Positions 51,622-64,000 of a DNA stretch of 64,000 nt are shown here, piece after piece. This DNA comes from Acanthornis magna (Eukaryota > Chordata > Aves > Passeriformes > Acanthizidae): contig JAWUZG010000159.1 in assembly GCA_036785705.1 (NCBI GenBank), positions 4,340,001 to 4,404,000 on the forward strand. Reading direction: 5' to 3'. A model generated the notes under the pieces. That model saw nothing but the letters and a program-made list of their open reading frames with translations. It searched no databases and had not been told where the DNA came from. Positions within the stretch are counted from its first letter, which is position 1; each line of letters starts with the position of its first letter. The translations under genes were made by a program, and so were the position numbers.

Positions 51622-51666
<45 letters not shown>
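51622..51666. repeat. T45 homopolymer
   Basis: An uninterrupted run of 45 T, by far the longest homopolymer in the window. If it were the A tail of a minus-strand retrocopy, the body would lie to the right; but no AATAAA occurs within about 35 bases on that strand, no target-site duplication is evident, and the flanking sequence matches nothing I know. Length in the assembly may be unreliable. Confidence 0.95.
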
Positions 51667-51668
<2 letters not shown>

Positions 51669-54600
51669 CTGCATGGTGAAACTCTTAAAGGTTACTATGT
51701 AAAAATGTCTGATGAAGAGGAGGGCTTTATGAAGGTAGGGGATACAGTAAAAATGCATCCTTGATGTCATAAGTTGTATATTTTGTCACAATTTGCACAA
51801 AATAGAAGGAAGAAGGAACTTCAGAAGAGCAGAGAATGTTCAGTTATTAATTTTTACAACTATCTATTTTAGGGACACCTCATTTAACTGAAGTTTAATC
51901 TTTATTACAATGTCAAGACTTTCTAAACTGACTTGCATTAAATATCAATGTGTTGCTGGGCAGTTATTTTTATTAAAAAATACATTTCAGTTGATTATTA
52001 CAGCCAGAAAACTTGTCCAGCTAAGAAGCTTAACCTTCCAAGATAATGTATTCTTTACAGTTTATTTCTAAAAATATGCTCCTGTTGTTTTGATAAAACA
52101 TATGTAAGAAATTGATTTCCTGATTCACTTCAGCTTACAGGTTTTTAAGAGCAATTTTTGTCTCTACCAATTAATCTTTGCAAATTTTTTCTCTGCTACG
52201 TGAATGCTCACAGAATTTTGATAACAAGTAGCTCTAATTCATCGCTCCATGAAAGGGCCTTTTAATCTGTTATGTTTTACACTATTTCCCTGAAGAAACC
52301 TGCTGAATTTCAAAGCAGGCGTCTTTTAAAGACTTACAGATAATATTTTGAAAGGTAAGTACATTTTGCTACTATTAGTGAAGGGGGAATATCTTTTCCT
52401 AATAAAAAAATGCTGCTCTGAGTGCTGCACTAAGAATCATGAAAGACCTCTCGTGTGACTTCAGAGCCTTCTTTGCATAGCACAGTCTTCAGTTCTGCCC
52501 CTCTGAATATTTGAGCAATGCCTTTGCTACCTAATGGTTCTTTGTTGTGATTTAGCTTAGGAATGATGCACACTAGTCCTGCATGCAAAAAACCCCAGGT
52601 ATTTCCTCATATAACAAACCTGTAATATTTTGAAAGCCTCGTCTGCTGTGAAACTTTGAAGTAGATGAGCGATTTTTGTTGTACCTTGTAATTTTAGCTT
52701 CTAGCTCGTGTAATTCATCTTCTCCTGTTTTGGCAATCTTACAGTTAAGGTAACAGGTTTTGCTGTTAGCTTAGCAAAGAAGAATTTCCAAAGCAGACTT
52801 ACTTACAAAAAGTAACTGCAGAAAATGCATTTTCATTAATTGTGATTTTTCCTCTCAGAAGTCCAGGGATGAGGGCATGGCAATGAAAGCCACACCCATG
52901 CAGGTGATGGAGCTGTGTTTATTCTGATTCAGCTCCTCAAGAGGCCATGCCCAGTGGCTGAAGCAGCTGTGTGATGGTTTGCAGAACACTTACAATGAGA
53001 GTTTTTGTTCATCCTCTTGAATTAGCACAAAAAGAGTACTAAAAGGAGTCTTAAGCAAGCAGCAATGTCACTGCTGTAGAATAATACACTCACTACAGTA
53101 GGTTCCTAAGGCACTGCCAATGAGGAAGGTATAGCAAGCACACTACTGGAAATTTACTGTGCTCTGATCTCAGCTGAATTTCTCACTTTATTCAAAGAGA
53201 TTTGCTTCACTATTCAGAGCTGTGTCTTCAACCACCCTTGCAGCTTGTTTCAAATTAGGTTGTGGTTCTGGCCACCTGTCATTACACTGCCAGCTACTAT
53301 TAAACCATCAAAGCAGTATTTTAGTTGCTTTGATGTAGTCTGGAATTGTATCTACTGCTGAATGATGATTAGATTAAATGTTACAAATGTATCCAAAGGG
53401 AATAGAAGCACTAGTCTAATCTTGATCCACTACAATTTAATTTTAAGTGTTTCCTTATGTTTCTATTATTTCTGATGCATTCCTTTGTATTTATGCATGC
53501 CAGTACAGCAGAAACAAACTCTTGGAATAGCATTAGAAAGCTGCCATTAGCAAAGTCTGTGTTATTAATGTGGTGTTTCATACACCACAATCTCAGAAAG
53601 GTCTAGAAAATGAATAGTGGAAATGTCATTTCCTGTTTTTAAACGGCATTCCTTTGTAATAGACATGGGAAAAGAAGGGAAACGGAGTTCTTTTGCTCTG
53701 GTTTGGTGGAGAGGTCTGGCTTCTACTTGGGATTTGTTGGCTGTGCTCCTGCCAGGCCTGATCAGTCAGTTAACACCTGAGTGTGCTCTTTGGGCTTGGC
53801 CCCAAGCCTTCATTTCCTCCCTTGGCAATGCTCTGGTGCCTCCTGTCCTCAAAGCAGCTCCTGTCAGGCTCCCTTGGAGGATCTGGGGCACCTGCAGGGA
53901 TTGTTCCACTGATCCTCCGTCCATGGAAGAAGCCTTTTAGCTGCTCCAGAATCACCTTGCAACAAAGCAAAACTAAGCCAAACCTTATCTGATTGTGTAT
54001 TTAATATTTATTTGAGAACGTATCCAGCCCCTGACCTCAGTCCCATAGTTTGTCTTCCCAGAAATACAGTTCAAAGCTGGATGCTGCCAGCTCCTTCTGG
54101 GGGTGTTACCTGTGCCCAGGTTAACGGAGGAAGACACCCATTAGCTAATGCTGGACTTGATGCTTTTAGCAGATCAGTCTGAGCTCAGAGCCTGCAGATA
54201 TCTGGCTTTTTGTTTGAGGAGGAATTAATGTTGTGTAATTACAAAAGGGCAAAGATCCAGAGAGAAAAAGAGAGAAGGAAAATACTACTGTAATGAAATG
54301 TCTGGTGCTGCATGATGCATTTCCTTTTACAGAAGCAAGAACATTTTTAAGTTCAGTTTTATGTTTCAGTTTTTTTGGTTTTCAGCAAATTGCAATAATA
54401 TGAAAAGGTTAATTACAAGCCTTTAAATGAAGGTTATTTTTATGATTAGAAGTATAGAAAAGACAAATACGTTTTTCTCTGATTGTTTTCTGGCTGATTG
54501 CAATACAATGTAGGCATGGGGTTATTTCTATGTGGATTTTTCATTTTATTTTCTACAGTAAGTCTAGTGTGCTTCAAATCACTCTTCCGAGTAGGACATC

Positions 54601-57149
54601 TGTACAATGTTTGGCAAGTGGCAACTTTTTAATTGTGGTGGGTCAAGGAAATCTTTCAAGATGGCACATGGATAGAGCTATGCAATTCTTGCTCTGATTG
54701 TCCAAGTGAGTTCCTGTCCATGGAAAATGGTCCAAATTAAGTTGCGAAAAATTAAGGCTTTTCATAGAGAGTAGTAGAGCCACTACTGGCAATGGTTGCT
54801 ACACACGGAGCTAATAATATTAGGAAAACGGAAAGGACCTGCTACTAACTAATTCTTTTCATAGAGACCTATGGAAGGAAAGGAAGGGTGTCTGAAGTGC
54901 TTCTCATATATTTTGGTGTAGAACTCAGGCTTCTGTCTGGAGAAAACATCTGCTTCAGTTAGTTGTAGCAGTTGGCAGGGATATTATATATATACATATA
55001 TTTTACCAGGCACAGTGGGGCCAATGCTGCTGCCCTAACTCAGGAGTTACATCTCTAAACGCTGCATCCCCTGAGCTCTCCCAGGCTTTACTATGGCTCT
55101 GTTCTGCTGGGTTGCCTTTTAGCCAGGCAGATGTTTCACCTGTATTCACAGAATAAGCTAATATGTAAGAAAATGAACAGTCTCAGCAGCCCTAATCCTG
55201 GGGGACTTTAGAATTTCTGTGATTTGCAGGAGGGAAAATAGAAATAATAGTTCATTATTTTAAACTGGGGAGAAAGGTCTCCTTAAGGACGATTTGGATG
55301 AGTGTTGGTTTCCTTCATTGCATTTACTTTCCCTGCATAAATCTGATATCTATGGCTCAGCCACGGCTGAAAATGAGGGTGTCTGATACCTGTATTTTAA
55401 AGTAATACAGAAATTCATTTCTTTCTTCTCCTCCTTTTCACTGCACAAGAGAAAGGGGGGGTTTTGTGGGTTTTTTCAGCAGTGTAATGCCATCACAGTG
55501 TCTCTCTGGATAGTTCCAGTCTATTGTGTCCTCCTCTTTAACAGCAGAACATGGCCTTGAGCAGAGTGCTGGCCCTCAGTGAAGCCTAACGAGTGTTGGA
55601 CTGAAGTGGATGTTTTCTCTCACTTCAGAAATCTTCTGCTGTGCCTATTTCTATTTCAAAAATGTAAACACTTCTTGGTGGCCCACGACCTTCCCTGGGT
55701 GCCTCTTTTCTACAGCAAACAGTGGCTGTGTGGTGTGGTAGAAATATTGTTATTCAAAGGCTCCAATATTCGCTGCTGTGGAGGCAGGCAGTGGAAGGAG
55801 AAAGCCAAGGCTTGGAGCCATGGAAATGTGAGGAGATTCACACTGCTCTGCTCTCTCTGTGATGAAAGGCTTCCTCTTCACACACCATCAGAACTAATTC
55901 CAGGTGTCAAGGGAAAATGTGTTCCGTGGTAGCAGTGGAGCACTTTGTGAGTGATGCATGGGCTCAGCGCTGAGCTTCCTTACCCTCTTCTCAGATAACG
56001 TGGGTTTCTTAATTTCATATCATCTCTGCTATAAAATGTATTTCATTTTCTTGCTTTGGATGGGGAACACATTTGAAAAGAAAAGGCCCAAGTATCTGGA
56101 CTTTAGTGGGCCTGTCACTGAGTTTATCGTACTGTCATTGAGTTCATCAAACTTTAGAAAATCTAAAAATGCTAAGAATAGCCTTCTAAAACCAGTGAAT
56201 CTCTAGTTATTAATCAGTAATGAGAGGAAGAAAAGGCTTATTATCCATAAACAGTGAAAATGTGCATAGACTAGGCTCAAAAAAAATTTGTTACCTGAGA
56301 ATAAGAAAAATAACCAATGGGTTGTTTATTTTAAGCGTGATAGTGAACAGAAAAGTAACTATAAAAATGAAAGCTTAGTGTCTTGCTGTCATTCCCTCTC
56401 AGTGACCTTCATACCAGATCGATAGGATTTACAAGTGCAGATTTTAGTGACATTTGTACAAACTGAAATATTCATCTAGAAGTCAAGGTATTTCATATTT
56501 GGATTGATGGGACAAAGTGAGAAGTGACTTGTGCCAGTTTTCCAGTTTGCTGTGGTAGATTACGCTGGGTTTTTTCTTTATTATAGCCATGAGGTTAGAA
56601 AACACTAGAAATCCTAGGTTTTTGTCATCACTAAACCTGAAAGTCATAATTATCGAGTGTAACAACCAGGTAGATGAGACCAGTTTTAATTGCCTCACAG
56701 AGCAAAATACAAACCAAGTGTGCAATTGAACCAGCCAGCTCTATCTACATTTGTGATTAAATCTGCTAAGATACTGTCTTTGGTTGGGGGCTTTTGTTTG
56801 GTTGGGATTTTTTGGGTGTAGGAGATCATCCATAAAATTCATTTTAAAAAAATAAAGGTCAGAAGATCCAAGTGTTAGGAGATTCAGAAACTCAACTCCT
56901 AAAGATTTTGATCCCTGTCTGTGCAGGAGGCCTAAAGCCTGTAAGTCTCCATCTGCACTGCAATCATTGTCAAATCAGTAATGCTCTTTACCTCTGTCTC
57001 GCTCCAGACATTTTTACCACCTTGCATATTATAAACTGTTCATTTTTGTTCACCAAAACCTTAGATTATAAATAGCAATGCTCAGCACTTTTACTTCAGA
57101 GTGAATTGTTGGGGGAGAAAGATTCAAGGCAATTTTAATCATATTGTCA
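51667..57149. other. Non-coding DNA, no gene seen
   Basis: It contains a TATA tract at about 54981-55003 and a G7 run near 55455. Frames of 107 codons (53617-53940) and 117 codons (55579-55932) lie in GC-richer stretches and carry no recognisable domain. No transposon is identifiable. Confidence 0.55.
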
Positions 57150-57620
57150 AACCCAGAATAAGCTAATGTATCAAGCTGAGTGTTTTTTCCAGTTTTATGA
57201 CATAATTACTCGTGTATTAGGCCCACAACTAAAAAAATGGCTCTGCAAGAGCAATGTTTTTAAAACTTTATTAGTAGTGTTTGCCGTAAGATAAAATGAG
57301 TAATTACCAGCCCATTAAATACTGACAGGTAACCAGTTACAAGAAAGACGTTGTCAAGTTATTTCAGCGAAGTAAAATCAATCTTTCACTGTTATGCTTA
57401 ATTAAGGTAATTCCAGCTTGGCTCTGATGTAAAACTCAGTTGGAGTTCTGGGAAAGTAAGCCTTGAAAAGATGGAATACTGCTGTATTGTGCAGCCTTCT
57501 GCAACTCAAGGGTTAATAGTTAATTGTTTATGGCCGTCCATAATGAGATGGAAGGCATCAGCTACCAAAGTTCTGAAAGTTTTCCCTTTTTATTTAGGCC
57601 TTAGGTATGAGCTAGACTTT
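57150..57620. promoter_or_regulatory. Candidate regulatory block with HNF1- and FOX-type sites
   Basis: CTTAATTAAG, a 10-base palindrome, is at 57397-57406. GTTAATAGTTAAT at 57512-57524 resembles the HNF1 site GTTAATNATTAAC (11 of 13), directly followed by the FOX-type TTGTTTA (57524-57530). The block is complex, repeat-free and has several TAATTA cores (for example GAGTAATTACC). Confidence 0.3.
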
Positions 57621-58512
57621 TCAATCTCCTTGCACAAGTAGATGAATGTTTGAGGGCTGTTGAATTCTAAACCTCTCAAAATCTGGTGTTTAGTTATGGG
57701 TGAGATTCTTTGATTCTGGAAGAACTGGACACAGAGTGAGCTGCTGCTAGCAGGGGACACAGCATCACTGACTTCAGCCCAGCCTTGCTGCAGGGGTCAC
57801 TGAGAGCACTTCAGCTTCCAAACTGCTGGATGTGTGACTTTGGGATGAAAATAACAGGACTCCAGAATTCACTGTGAACGCCTAATTTTCAGCACCTGCC
57901 ACAACCATAAACAACTTAAAAATTAAGCTAAATTAATTTGTAGCTAAATTACTGTAAGTATGAAGATCCAGTGTGTGTCTCTTCCAGTGGCAATTTATGC
58001 TTTAGTTTTTGCCCTTAGCTTGTTCCATCTTTGAGGTGCCTTACAGTGTCTAAAATAATATACAATAAACACCATCTCATTTCTTAATTCCTGGGAAAAT
58101 GGATATTATTATTATAAAATTACTTTAAAACCTCGTGCAATGATTTTTGCGTCAAACAACTGTTGTCTGCACTTGTGTGGAAGGACCAGGGGATGAATTG
58201 GACGGAGAGATGACTTAATGCAATGCTTGGGGCACTGGTTCAACCCTGCCCAGCCTGCAGGGTGCCGTCAGCAGGAGAGGGCTCTGCCAGGGAGTTGTGG
58301 CTCAACACTTGGCTCAGATTTGGAGCTTATTTAAGGTTTTCCATGAATATTCCAAAATAACATTACCTGCTGTGGTGTGCAGAGATTTTACAATTTGTTG
58401 GAATAAGTAGAAGAGCTACATGTGCAATCTCAAAGATGATTTTGTTCCTCATGGAAAGAAAGGTGGATTCAAGCCTGCCGGGGGAAGTTCAGTGAATAGG
58501 TAGACGTTGGTA
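57621..58512. other. Non-coding DNA, no gene seen
   Basis: T/G-leaning, with a GC-richer stretch at about 58180-58300. Nothing recognisable. Confidence 0.6.
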
Positions 58513-59240
58513 TCACCAGAAGCACTGTTTGTAGGACAACAGAGCAATATCACACACTTTAAAGGTTTGTGAAAGATTAGCTTCTTTTTCTAATATGGGC
58601 TCAGTGATCCTCTTTCCCAATATATTAGGTGTGCAGGCAAAAGCATTTAAATATTTTGGGTTTTGGCAGCCGGTTTGACTCTGCCAAGGCTTTACAAACA
58701 GTGTTATTATGTTATTACCTTGCAGGTTAGCTAATGTAATTAGCGTAATGCACAGCCCATGATCTTCACAGCAGCTAATCAACAATTTTGGGTTTATATG
58801 CAAAAGCATTTGTAACTTATTTTGTCTTCGCTTCTCCCCTGCCCCTGGTGATTCTGATGTTTTTTTGCTGCGGCACATTTTAAAGCGCGCGTCTTTATTC
58901 TGTTCTTTACATAGCACCACCTTCAGCAGATCCAGCAGGTCTTCTGTGATGTAAAATACATCACTGCTCGGAAGCTTTCTCTTCAAAATAATTACATTCC
59001 TGGATAATTGTTTATTTTCAGAGACTGCTCCATATTGTGTCTGCTCGCCCCCAATCTAATTTTATTTTGATGGACTGGAATATCAGCCGTGCTGTTCTCA
59101 AGCCTGAAGTTAATGTCTTCATTAGTTATAATTGCTTCCAATGTGTCCTCACCAATCTTAGTCTTCTGCTTACTTAATGATTCTGATTGGATGTTCAACA
59201 CTTTTATCTGGGTTAATTTACTATTCATAGTACAATGATG
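58513..59240. promoter_or_regulatory. Candidate conserved block with paired-class homeodomain palindrome
   Basis: GCTAAT-GTA-ATTAGC at 58730-58744 is a perfect inverted repeat containing TAAT-N3-ATTA, the known P3 dimer site of paired-class homeodomains. Around it are GCGTAATGCAC, a CpG-retaining AAGCGCGCGTC (58883-58893) and other complex sequence without simple repeats. The minus strand is open for 157 codons (58513-58986) and, in another frame, 78 codons (58992-59228); neither translation resembles a known family. Long stop-poor frames over non-coding conserved elements are common, so I favour an enhancer. Confidence 0.35.
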
Positions 59241-59304
59241 GATTATTCATTTTGTTACCCAGATTACAACTGTAAATGGAGTTATACATCATCAATGAGA
59301 GCAC
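59241..59304. other. Short AT-rich spacer
   Basis: Nothing recognisable. Confidence 0.5.
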
Positions 59305-59352
59305 CACAGAATCATTTAGCTAAAAAATGCCTTCTAGTTATCTTGAAGCAGC
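59305..59352 (-). mobile_element. Possible ancient CR1 3'-end scrap
   Basis: CACAGAATCATTTAG (59305-59319) equals the start of many CR1 3' ends read in antisense. It is followed at the expected spacing by a degenerate AAAAAATGCCTTCTAGTTATC in place of the GGAAAAGACCTTCAAGATCATC type. Short and old. Confidence 0.35.
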
Positions 59353-60782
59353 AAAGATAGTCACATAAAAACTTTGTGGCTGGCGGTGCTTCCTGCCCAA
59401 AGATGGCTGGATTCATTAGCCTGCCCTGAATTGCTATGAAATTCTGTAAATGCCACTTTTAAACACTGTTTCATGTGCCTTAGTGTGAGTGTGTGTGTGT
59501 GTGTGTGTATAAATTATCTTGAGGGAAACACAATAAAATGTAAACAAAAATCAGAGTTTGTAAAGGGCAGTGGATTGGAGCTTAGAACTCTCAAGTTCTG
59601 TTCAACACTTTGATGGATTTAAGAAGGTGAAAAAACTTTATAAAACCTTTAGATTGGAGGCACAGAAGGAAAAGTGGCCCCAGTCTCATTGTCGTTAATG
59701 AACAGCAGTGCTGACGACTAGTCCAGTGAAGGAATATTTTGGGCTTATTCTGGACTAGGCTGCGAGTCCCTAGGGCTATGTTGGTAAGATAAATTTTCAT
59801 TGTGCCCAAATGAAATGGATGGTGTCTGTTGATGGGACATTTAAATAATCCAAAGGACAAACTTTAAATACACGGCATGCATGAACTTTCAGTAGGACTT
59901 CAGTAGTCACATCTTGCATTTGTCCATGGTCTCATGTTCTACAAACATGGAAAATCAGACCTCATGGCCACAGATAATTTCAGATTTATGCTTTTCTGTG
60001 AGCTCATTTTGCATCTAAATTTTAAACACAAACAATATTTAAGAAAGGTAATAGCTCTACTATATATATGTGTGGTTCTTAGCTTGTTGGGGTGTTGATG
60101 CTTGAAATAGCTATTATGATAAATACATGAAATAACAATACTGACTAATCATGACAATTAGGAAAATATCTCACAGGAAAAGAATATTCTATCATTTAAA
60201 GCATTCTTGCCTCTCTGCTCGTGTAATACCTCAGTCCTTTTGGCTGAAAGAGCATAGGAAAATTTGAGTCACTAAGGCTGAAGTTACAGAAGCAGACGTT
60301 TTTCAAAATCAGGAAACCAGCACTAATACAGATAAGATTTCTCAGTAAACTTCTGTGCCAGTCAATATTTCTTGGCTTCAAACTCTTGAACATGAAATAT
60401 TGATTATAAGCACTTCCCCTAAAAACAAGGGCTAGAAAATGGAATAATTCAGATTTTATATACCAGTATCCAAGTTCAAAAACTGTGAGACAATGGAGCT
60501 CTAAGGGAAATTATCTTTTAATTAATAATTCTGAATAAAGGGTTATATTTTACAGCTTGAAAGCTTGTTGCATCACCATGCTATTGCAAGGAAAACCCAA
60601 CTGTATTAATTCTTCCAAATAATTCCTAAATGTTAGCAAGGAAATACTACTCTGAAAATGAATATTTTCATTTAATGAATAGCAAACCCCTTCTCAACTA
60701 TTGTGTACAGGGCCAGCAGATTTATTTATTCCCTCAATCTGTAAATATCTGAGCACATGCACTTCCCTTGTACAACAGAGGC
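59353..60782. other. AT-rich non-coding DNA with a (GT)10 microsatellite
   Basis: A perfect (GT)10 run is at 59489-59508, preceded by GTGTGA. No gene or RNA gene recognised. Confidence 0.65.
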
Positions 60783-60850
60783 ATTTCCTCCTACTGACTG
60801 AGATCAAACCAGATGATCACTGAGGCTCCTTTGCTCCTCAGCCTCGTGAC
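60783..60850 (+). mobile_element. Possible ancient CR1 3'-end scrap
   Basis: CCAGATGATCACTGAGGCTCC followed by TTTGCTCCTCAGCCTCGTGAC resembles the sense-strand CR1 end (GATGATCTCTGAGGTCCC, TTCCAACCCAACCATTCTGTGA). It has the opposite orientation to the other CR1 pieces. Low identity, so tentative. Confidence 0.3.
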
Positions 60851-63800
60851 AGGAGGAACTAAGAATTGGTAAAGCCATCACAGAGGAATTGAGAATTTTT
60901 AAGACTTTCCTGAAGTTGCATAAATTTAACATTGAACAGATGTTGTAAAATTTCAAAAATACCGTCATTAACCCCTGCTTTTTAATGTCCCTTTTCATTC
61001 TTGCAAGAGTTCATGCATTTAATAATTTTTCCTCAAAGATGTCCTTCTTTAATTAAAATAGTTGTTGTAGCTGCCACTGATGCAACATCATCCTCTCAGG
61101 TGGCATCTCCAGCCAAGCCTTCCTCGGAATCGTGGCTGTTGTCTGTTAGGTGTTTGAGATTTTGTAGCATTCTGGGAGCATTTTAGTGCCTTTGCAAGGC
61201 AGTCCAGAGTGGGGAAAATGCATGAGGGAAGCCTTTCATTGCTACACTTCCTCTTACTGCTGTAGTTTTACCTGACAGGTTAGTGGAAACAACAACTTGA
61301 TAAATGTGGAGAAGGCAATGGGGGAAAGCAGCAGCAGAGCTGAGGAAGTCCTACAATTTATAGGTGTTTTCCTCTGAGCTGATAATAGGTCCTACCCATT
61401 TAGCCACAAAATAAGCAGATGGGTTATTTTAATCAAGTTTCAAGCTTGTGGGCTTTGATTCTCTTCTTGTGATGTAAATTTGGAATAAATTGAGAGTAAC
61501 ACCATGGTAGTCACAAGTAAGGTAAGCTCTTGGCTGCATCGTTGTGCCACAGCGGCATTGTGTTCCCTCAGAATCCAGCGGTCAGCGGTGTCACAAACCC
61601 AGTGGTGTTTGTCACTGAGAACTCTGAATCAGCTCCATTCATAAAAATTCACAAGACAGAAGAACTAAACCAGGCAGTAACGGGCAGCAAGAATCGTCTA
61701 AAATATCTCTTCCCACTTCAGAAGTCTATTTTGAAAGAGAATGTGGAAAAATTCTCAAAAAAGTTTCTAGTGAGCTAGAATTTTTGTCAAAATGAAGGAG
61801 GAATATAAAAGTGAGGATAAAGTCAGAAATAAAATGTAAAAGAATAAATTCAGAAGTGAATTGAGGAAAACTAGAAGGGTTTGATGCCAGTAGTCATTAG
61901 TCTGAAAGACAGAAGATGTCAAAATAAAGTGAGTGTTGTGCAAGAAAAAGCAGTACAGCATGAGGAGAGTTTTGGATTTTTCAGACCTAGATGAATTTAT
62001 GGTAAATGATGGACAAATTTACCTTTAATTGCTTTTTTTTTTTTTTTTAGATCTCCAAATGCTATTTTAAACCAACAGATCACGAATTTCTGTATTTTGT
62101 GGTATTCCTCTCAGTTTCTAGAGGTCTGATTAAAAGAAAAACATCCAAACTCTTGCTCTATGTAGGTTGCAATAGAAGAGCTGCCACTGTAATTATGAGT
62201 TTCCCTTGTGGTGCTCCCAAGGAGAGCAACCATGGGGCTCGTGGTCCCTGCTTGGAAAATCTCTGATGGAATGTAATAGAGAGAAAGAGAGAAAGAGAGA
62301 GAAACCATGTCCAGAACTTCCAGAAAATCCCTTCCTTGTCCTCTGCCCTCCCCCTGCCGTGCTTGGCCAGCCCGGGGAAGGGACCCCTTCCTTCCTTGGG
62401 TGGTGGCAGAGGCAGGACTGTGCCTGGGGTGTTTTCCCTGCTGAAAACATTCCCTGCAGCTGTCTGGTTTTCCTCTTTAGCCTCCAGCTTGGGAGAAGTG
62501 GGGTTTGGCTCAGAAAGGAGCTGGAAACACGCACTTATCAGTGACTCAGAGAGGCCATAATTCTACAAAGATGTAAAGGATGTCGAGTCTGGGGGATATG
62601 ATCCTTTGCAAGAACGTGCCTGAAAAGCACCAAAACACACCAGTCCTCACTTTTATCAGTACCTATTTCTTTTCCTTCTGAGATGGATCCTTTTTTTGGA
62701 GAGACATTTAGGAGCAGTCTCCCATACACCTTCCCTAGGAGTTGCTCTTGCGGTTGTTTGTAGTACTGAGGGTTTGAATGCCTGGCGTCAAGCACAATTT
62801 TACTCAAATACGTGAATCACAGACACACATGGATTTTCAGGATGAGAGCCCAGATAAGTAGAATTCTGTTAACACAGTAGCTACTTCTGCTTTTTTGTAA
62901 CCTGTGATCTGAAAAAGAAACACTCATACCCTGCTCTGGCTCAGAACGTTTTTAAAAAAATCTAAAACTCAATTACTAGGATTTGGCGACCTTACAAAAA
63001 GAAACAGCACCTGATTAACTGATGAGGAAATAAACAGCAGCAGTGTAATGTGACCTTTAAAGAGCAGCTCATGAAAATTTTTTTGAAACATTTCTACTTA
63101 AAGGATGTGTCAAGAATATACTTTCTGTGGTTGTTCTCTTCATTCTGTACTGCTGCTTGTCTGACACTGTGGCATTTGGGATTTGAACTATGGATTCTCC
63201 ATAATTCTGATGTTTCATGGGTTGTGTATCCAGACATGGACTGAGATTGCAATTACAGTGGTACTGCCACTCTAAGGGAGATTGTGGCATCCCTCTTTTC
63301 TGAAATGAAACTTTTATTGATGTGGTGATTTACCTCATGAAATAGGGAATGTTCTAATCAGTTCTGAATTTGTCCCATGAAATACTTTATTAGAGTGCCA
63401 GTGGTCACATTAGTAGACACATCAAAAAAGTGCTACAATCAGACCCAGAATTTCTGATAAATTTTCAGATCACCCCTTTCCCTCTTACCTCCTTAATAAC
63501 AAAAATGATATTAAGAATCTATAGTGTAGCTCAGCCACGGCTCTTAAATACAGGTGTGAAAAGAAAGCTGGAGCTCACTCTGAATGCTTGTATGGTAGAG
63601 GCATGTGAATCCATAAATGTAATACAAGTAGAAATACTAGAAAATATTTTGAAATTTTTTTTATTTACTATTGGGCAAATTACTATCCTTTAAATCTGAC
63701 TTCTTAGGTAGAGCACCAGAGAGAACAATCAAATGGAACTTGGTGTCATATAAATGTGCTTTATCAGAATTCAAATGTGACATATAACCAGTTCTACTTC

Positions 63801-64000
63801 AAGTAAGAATTTTCTTATAACTTTTTTTGTTCACTTTCAGCTTTGAACTAAATCAAACTATTATGTCCACAAACAGTAAATTAATTTTCTTATTTTAAAT
63901 AGATGATCTACAAGTCTTTTCTATATTGAAAAAACAGGAAAAATATAAGTCCCTCAGATGTTTGAACACACCATTAAAAACTTGTAATTTTCATGTGACT
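60851..64000. other. Non-coding DNA with simple repeats, no gene seen
   Basis: It contains T16 followed by AG at 62033-62050 (a splice-acceptor look-alike with no recognisable exon after it) and a GAGAAA/GAGA tract at 62278-62305. A GC-richer patch at 62310-62470 yields overlapping frames on both strands without a domain. The window ends in AT-rich sequence. Confidence 0.6.

Noticed and set aside
51567..51770. Frames across the T45 run, with poly-Phe or poly-Lys
   Set aside because: Homopolymer translation artefact.
55579..55932. 117-codon plus-strand open frame
   Set aside because: The frame lacks an ATG at its first codon, shows no recognisable family, and sits in a GC-richer patch.
62033..62050. 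T16-AG splice-acceptor look-alike
   Set aside because: No recognisable exon downstream; explained as a homopolymer.
55355..63542. Identical 14-mer GCTCAGCCACGGCT at 55355 and 63529
   Set aside because: A shared 14-mer is expected by chance several times in 64 kb; flanks do not match.

Overview
This window reads as vertebrate intergenic or intronic DNA, most likely from a bird. The case for a bird is a 5'-truncated CR1 LINE whose conserved 3' segment is easy to recognise (28183-28681), several older CR1-like scraps, an alpharetrovirus-like LTR (about 22732-23128), very low repeat density, and no mammalian SINEs or L1. Crocodilians and turtles also carry CR1, so 'bird' is an inference. The DNA is AT-rich with few CpGs. 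I found no protein-coding gene: no open frame translates into a family I recognise, and the longest frames lie in compositionally biased DNA. There is no operon, tRNA, rRNA, CRISPR array or bacterial feature.

Layout. 1-11.6 kb is quiet AT-rich DNA with T and TG-rich tracts and one good CTCF-like motif (8767-8780). 11.6-17.7 kb holds three CpG-enriched, motif-dense blocks that look like candidate conserved non-coding elements (11640-12110, 13960-14340, 17400-17660). 18.8-19.0 kb is a clean 51-bp x 3 minisatellite. 22.7-23.1 kb is the LTR-like unit with an internal 15-21-bp repeat. 28.2-28.7 kb is the CR1. 31-37.7 kb carries further candidate regulatory blocks. At about 40.5 kb strand composition flips from A>T and C>G to T>A and G>C, next to a G-run cluster and a 274-codon antisense open stretch. 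41.6-41.8 kb looks like an old MIR/CORE-SINE. 42.3 kb has three RUNX-type cores at 10-bp spacing inside an AT repeat. 49.6-59.2 kb carries more candidate elements, including a textbook paired-class homeodomain palindrome (58730-58744).

Interpretation. The pattern (no coding exons, scattered CpG-bearing blocks rich in homeodomain, POU, AP-1/MAF and FOX-type sites, a few structural motifs) resembles a regulatory desert or a large intron around a developmental gene. That is inference: conservation cannot be seen from one sequence. The strongest large-scale signal is the skew flip near 40.5 kb, which would fit a replication initiation zone, a divergent promoter, or both.
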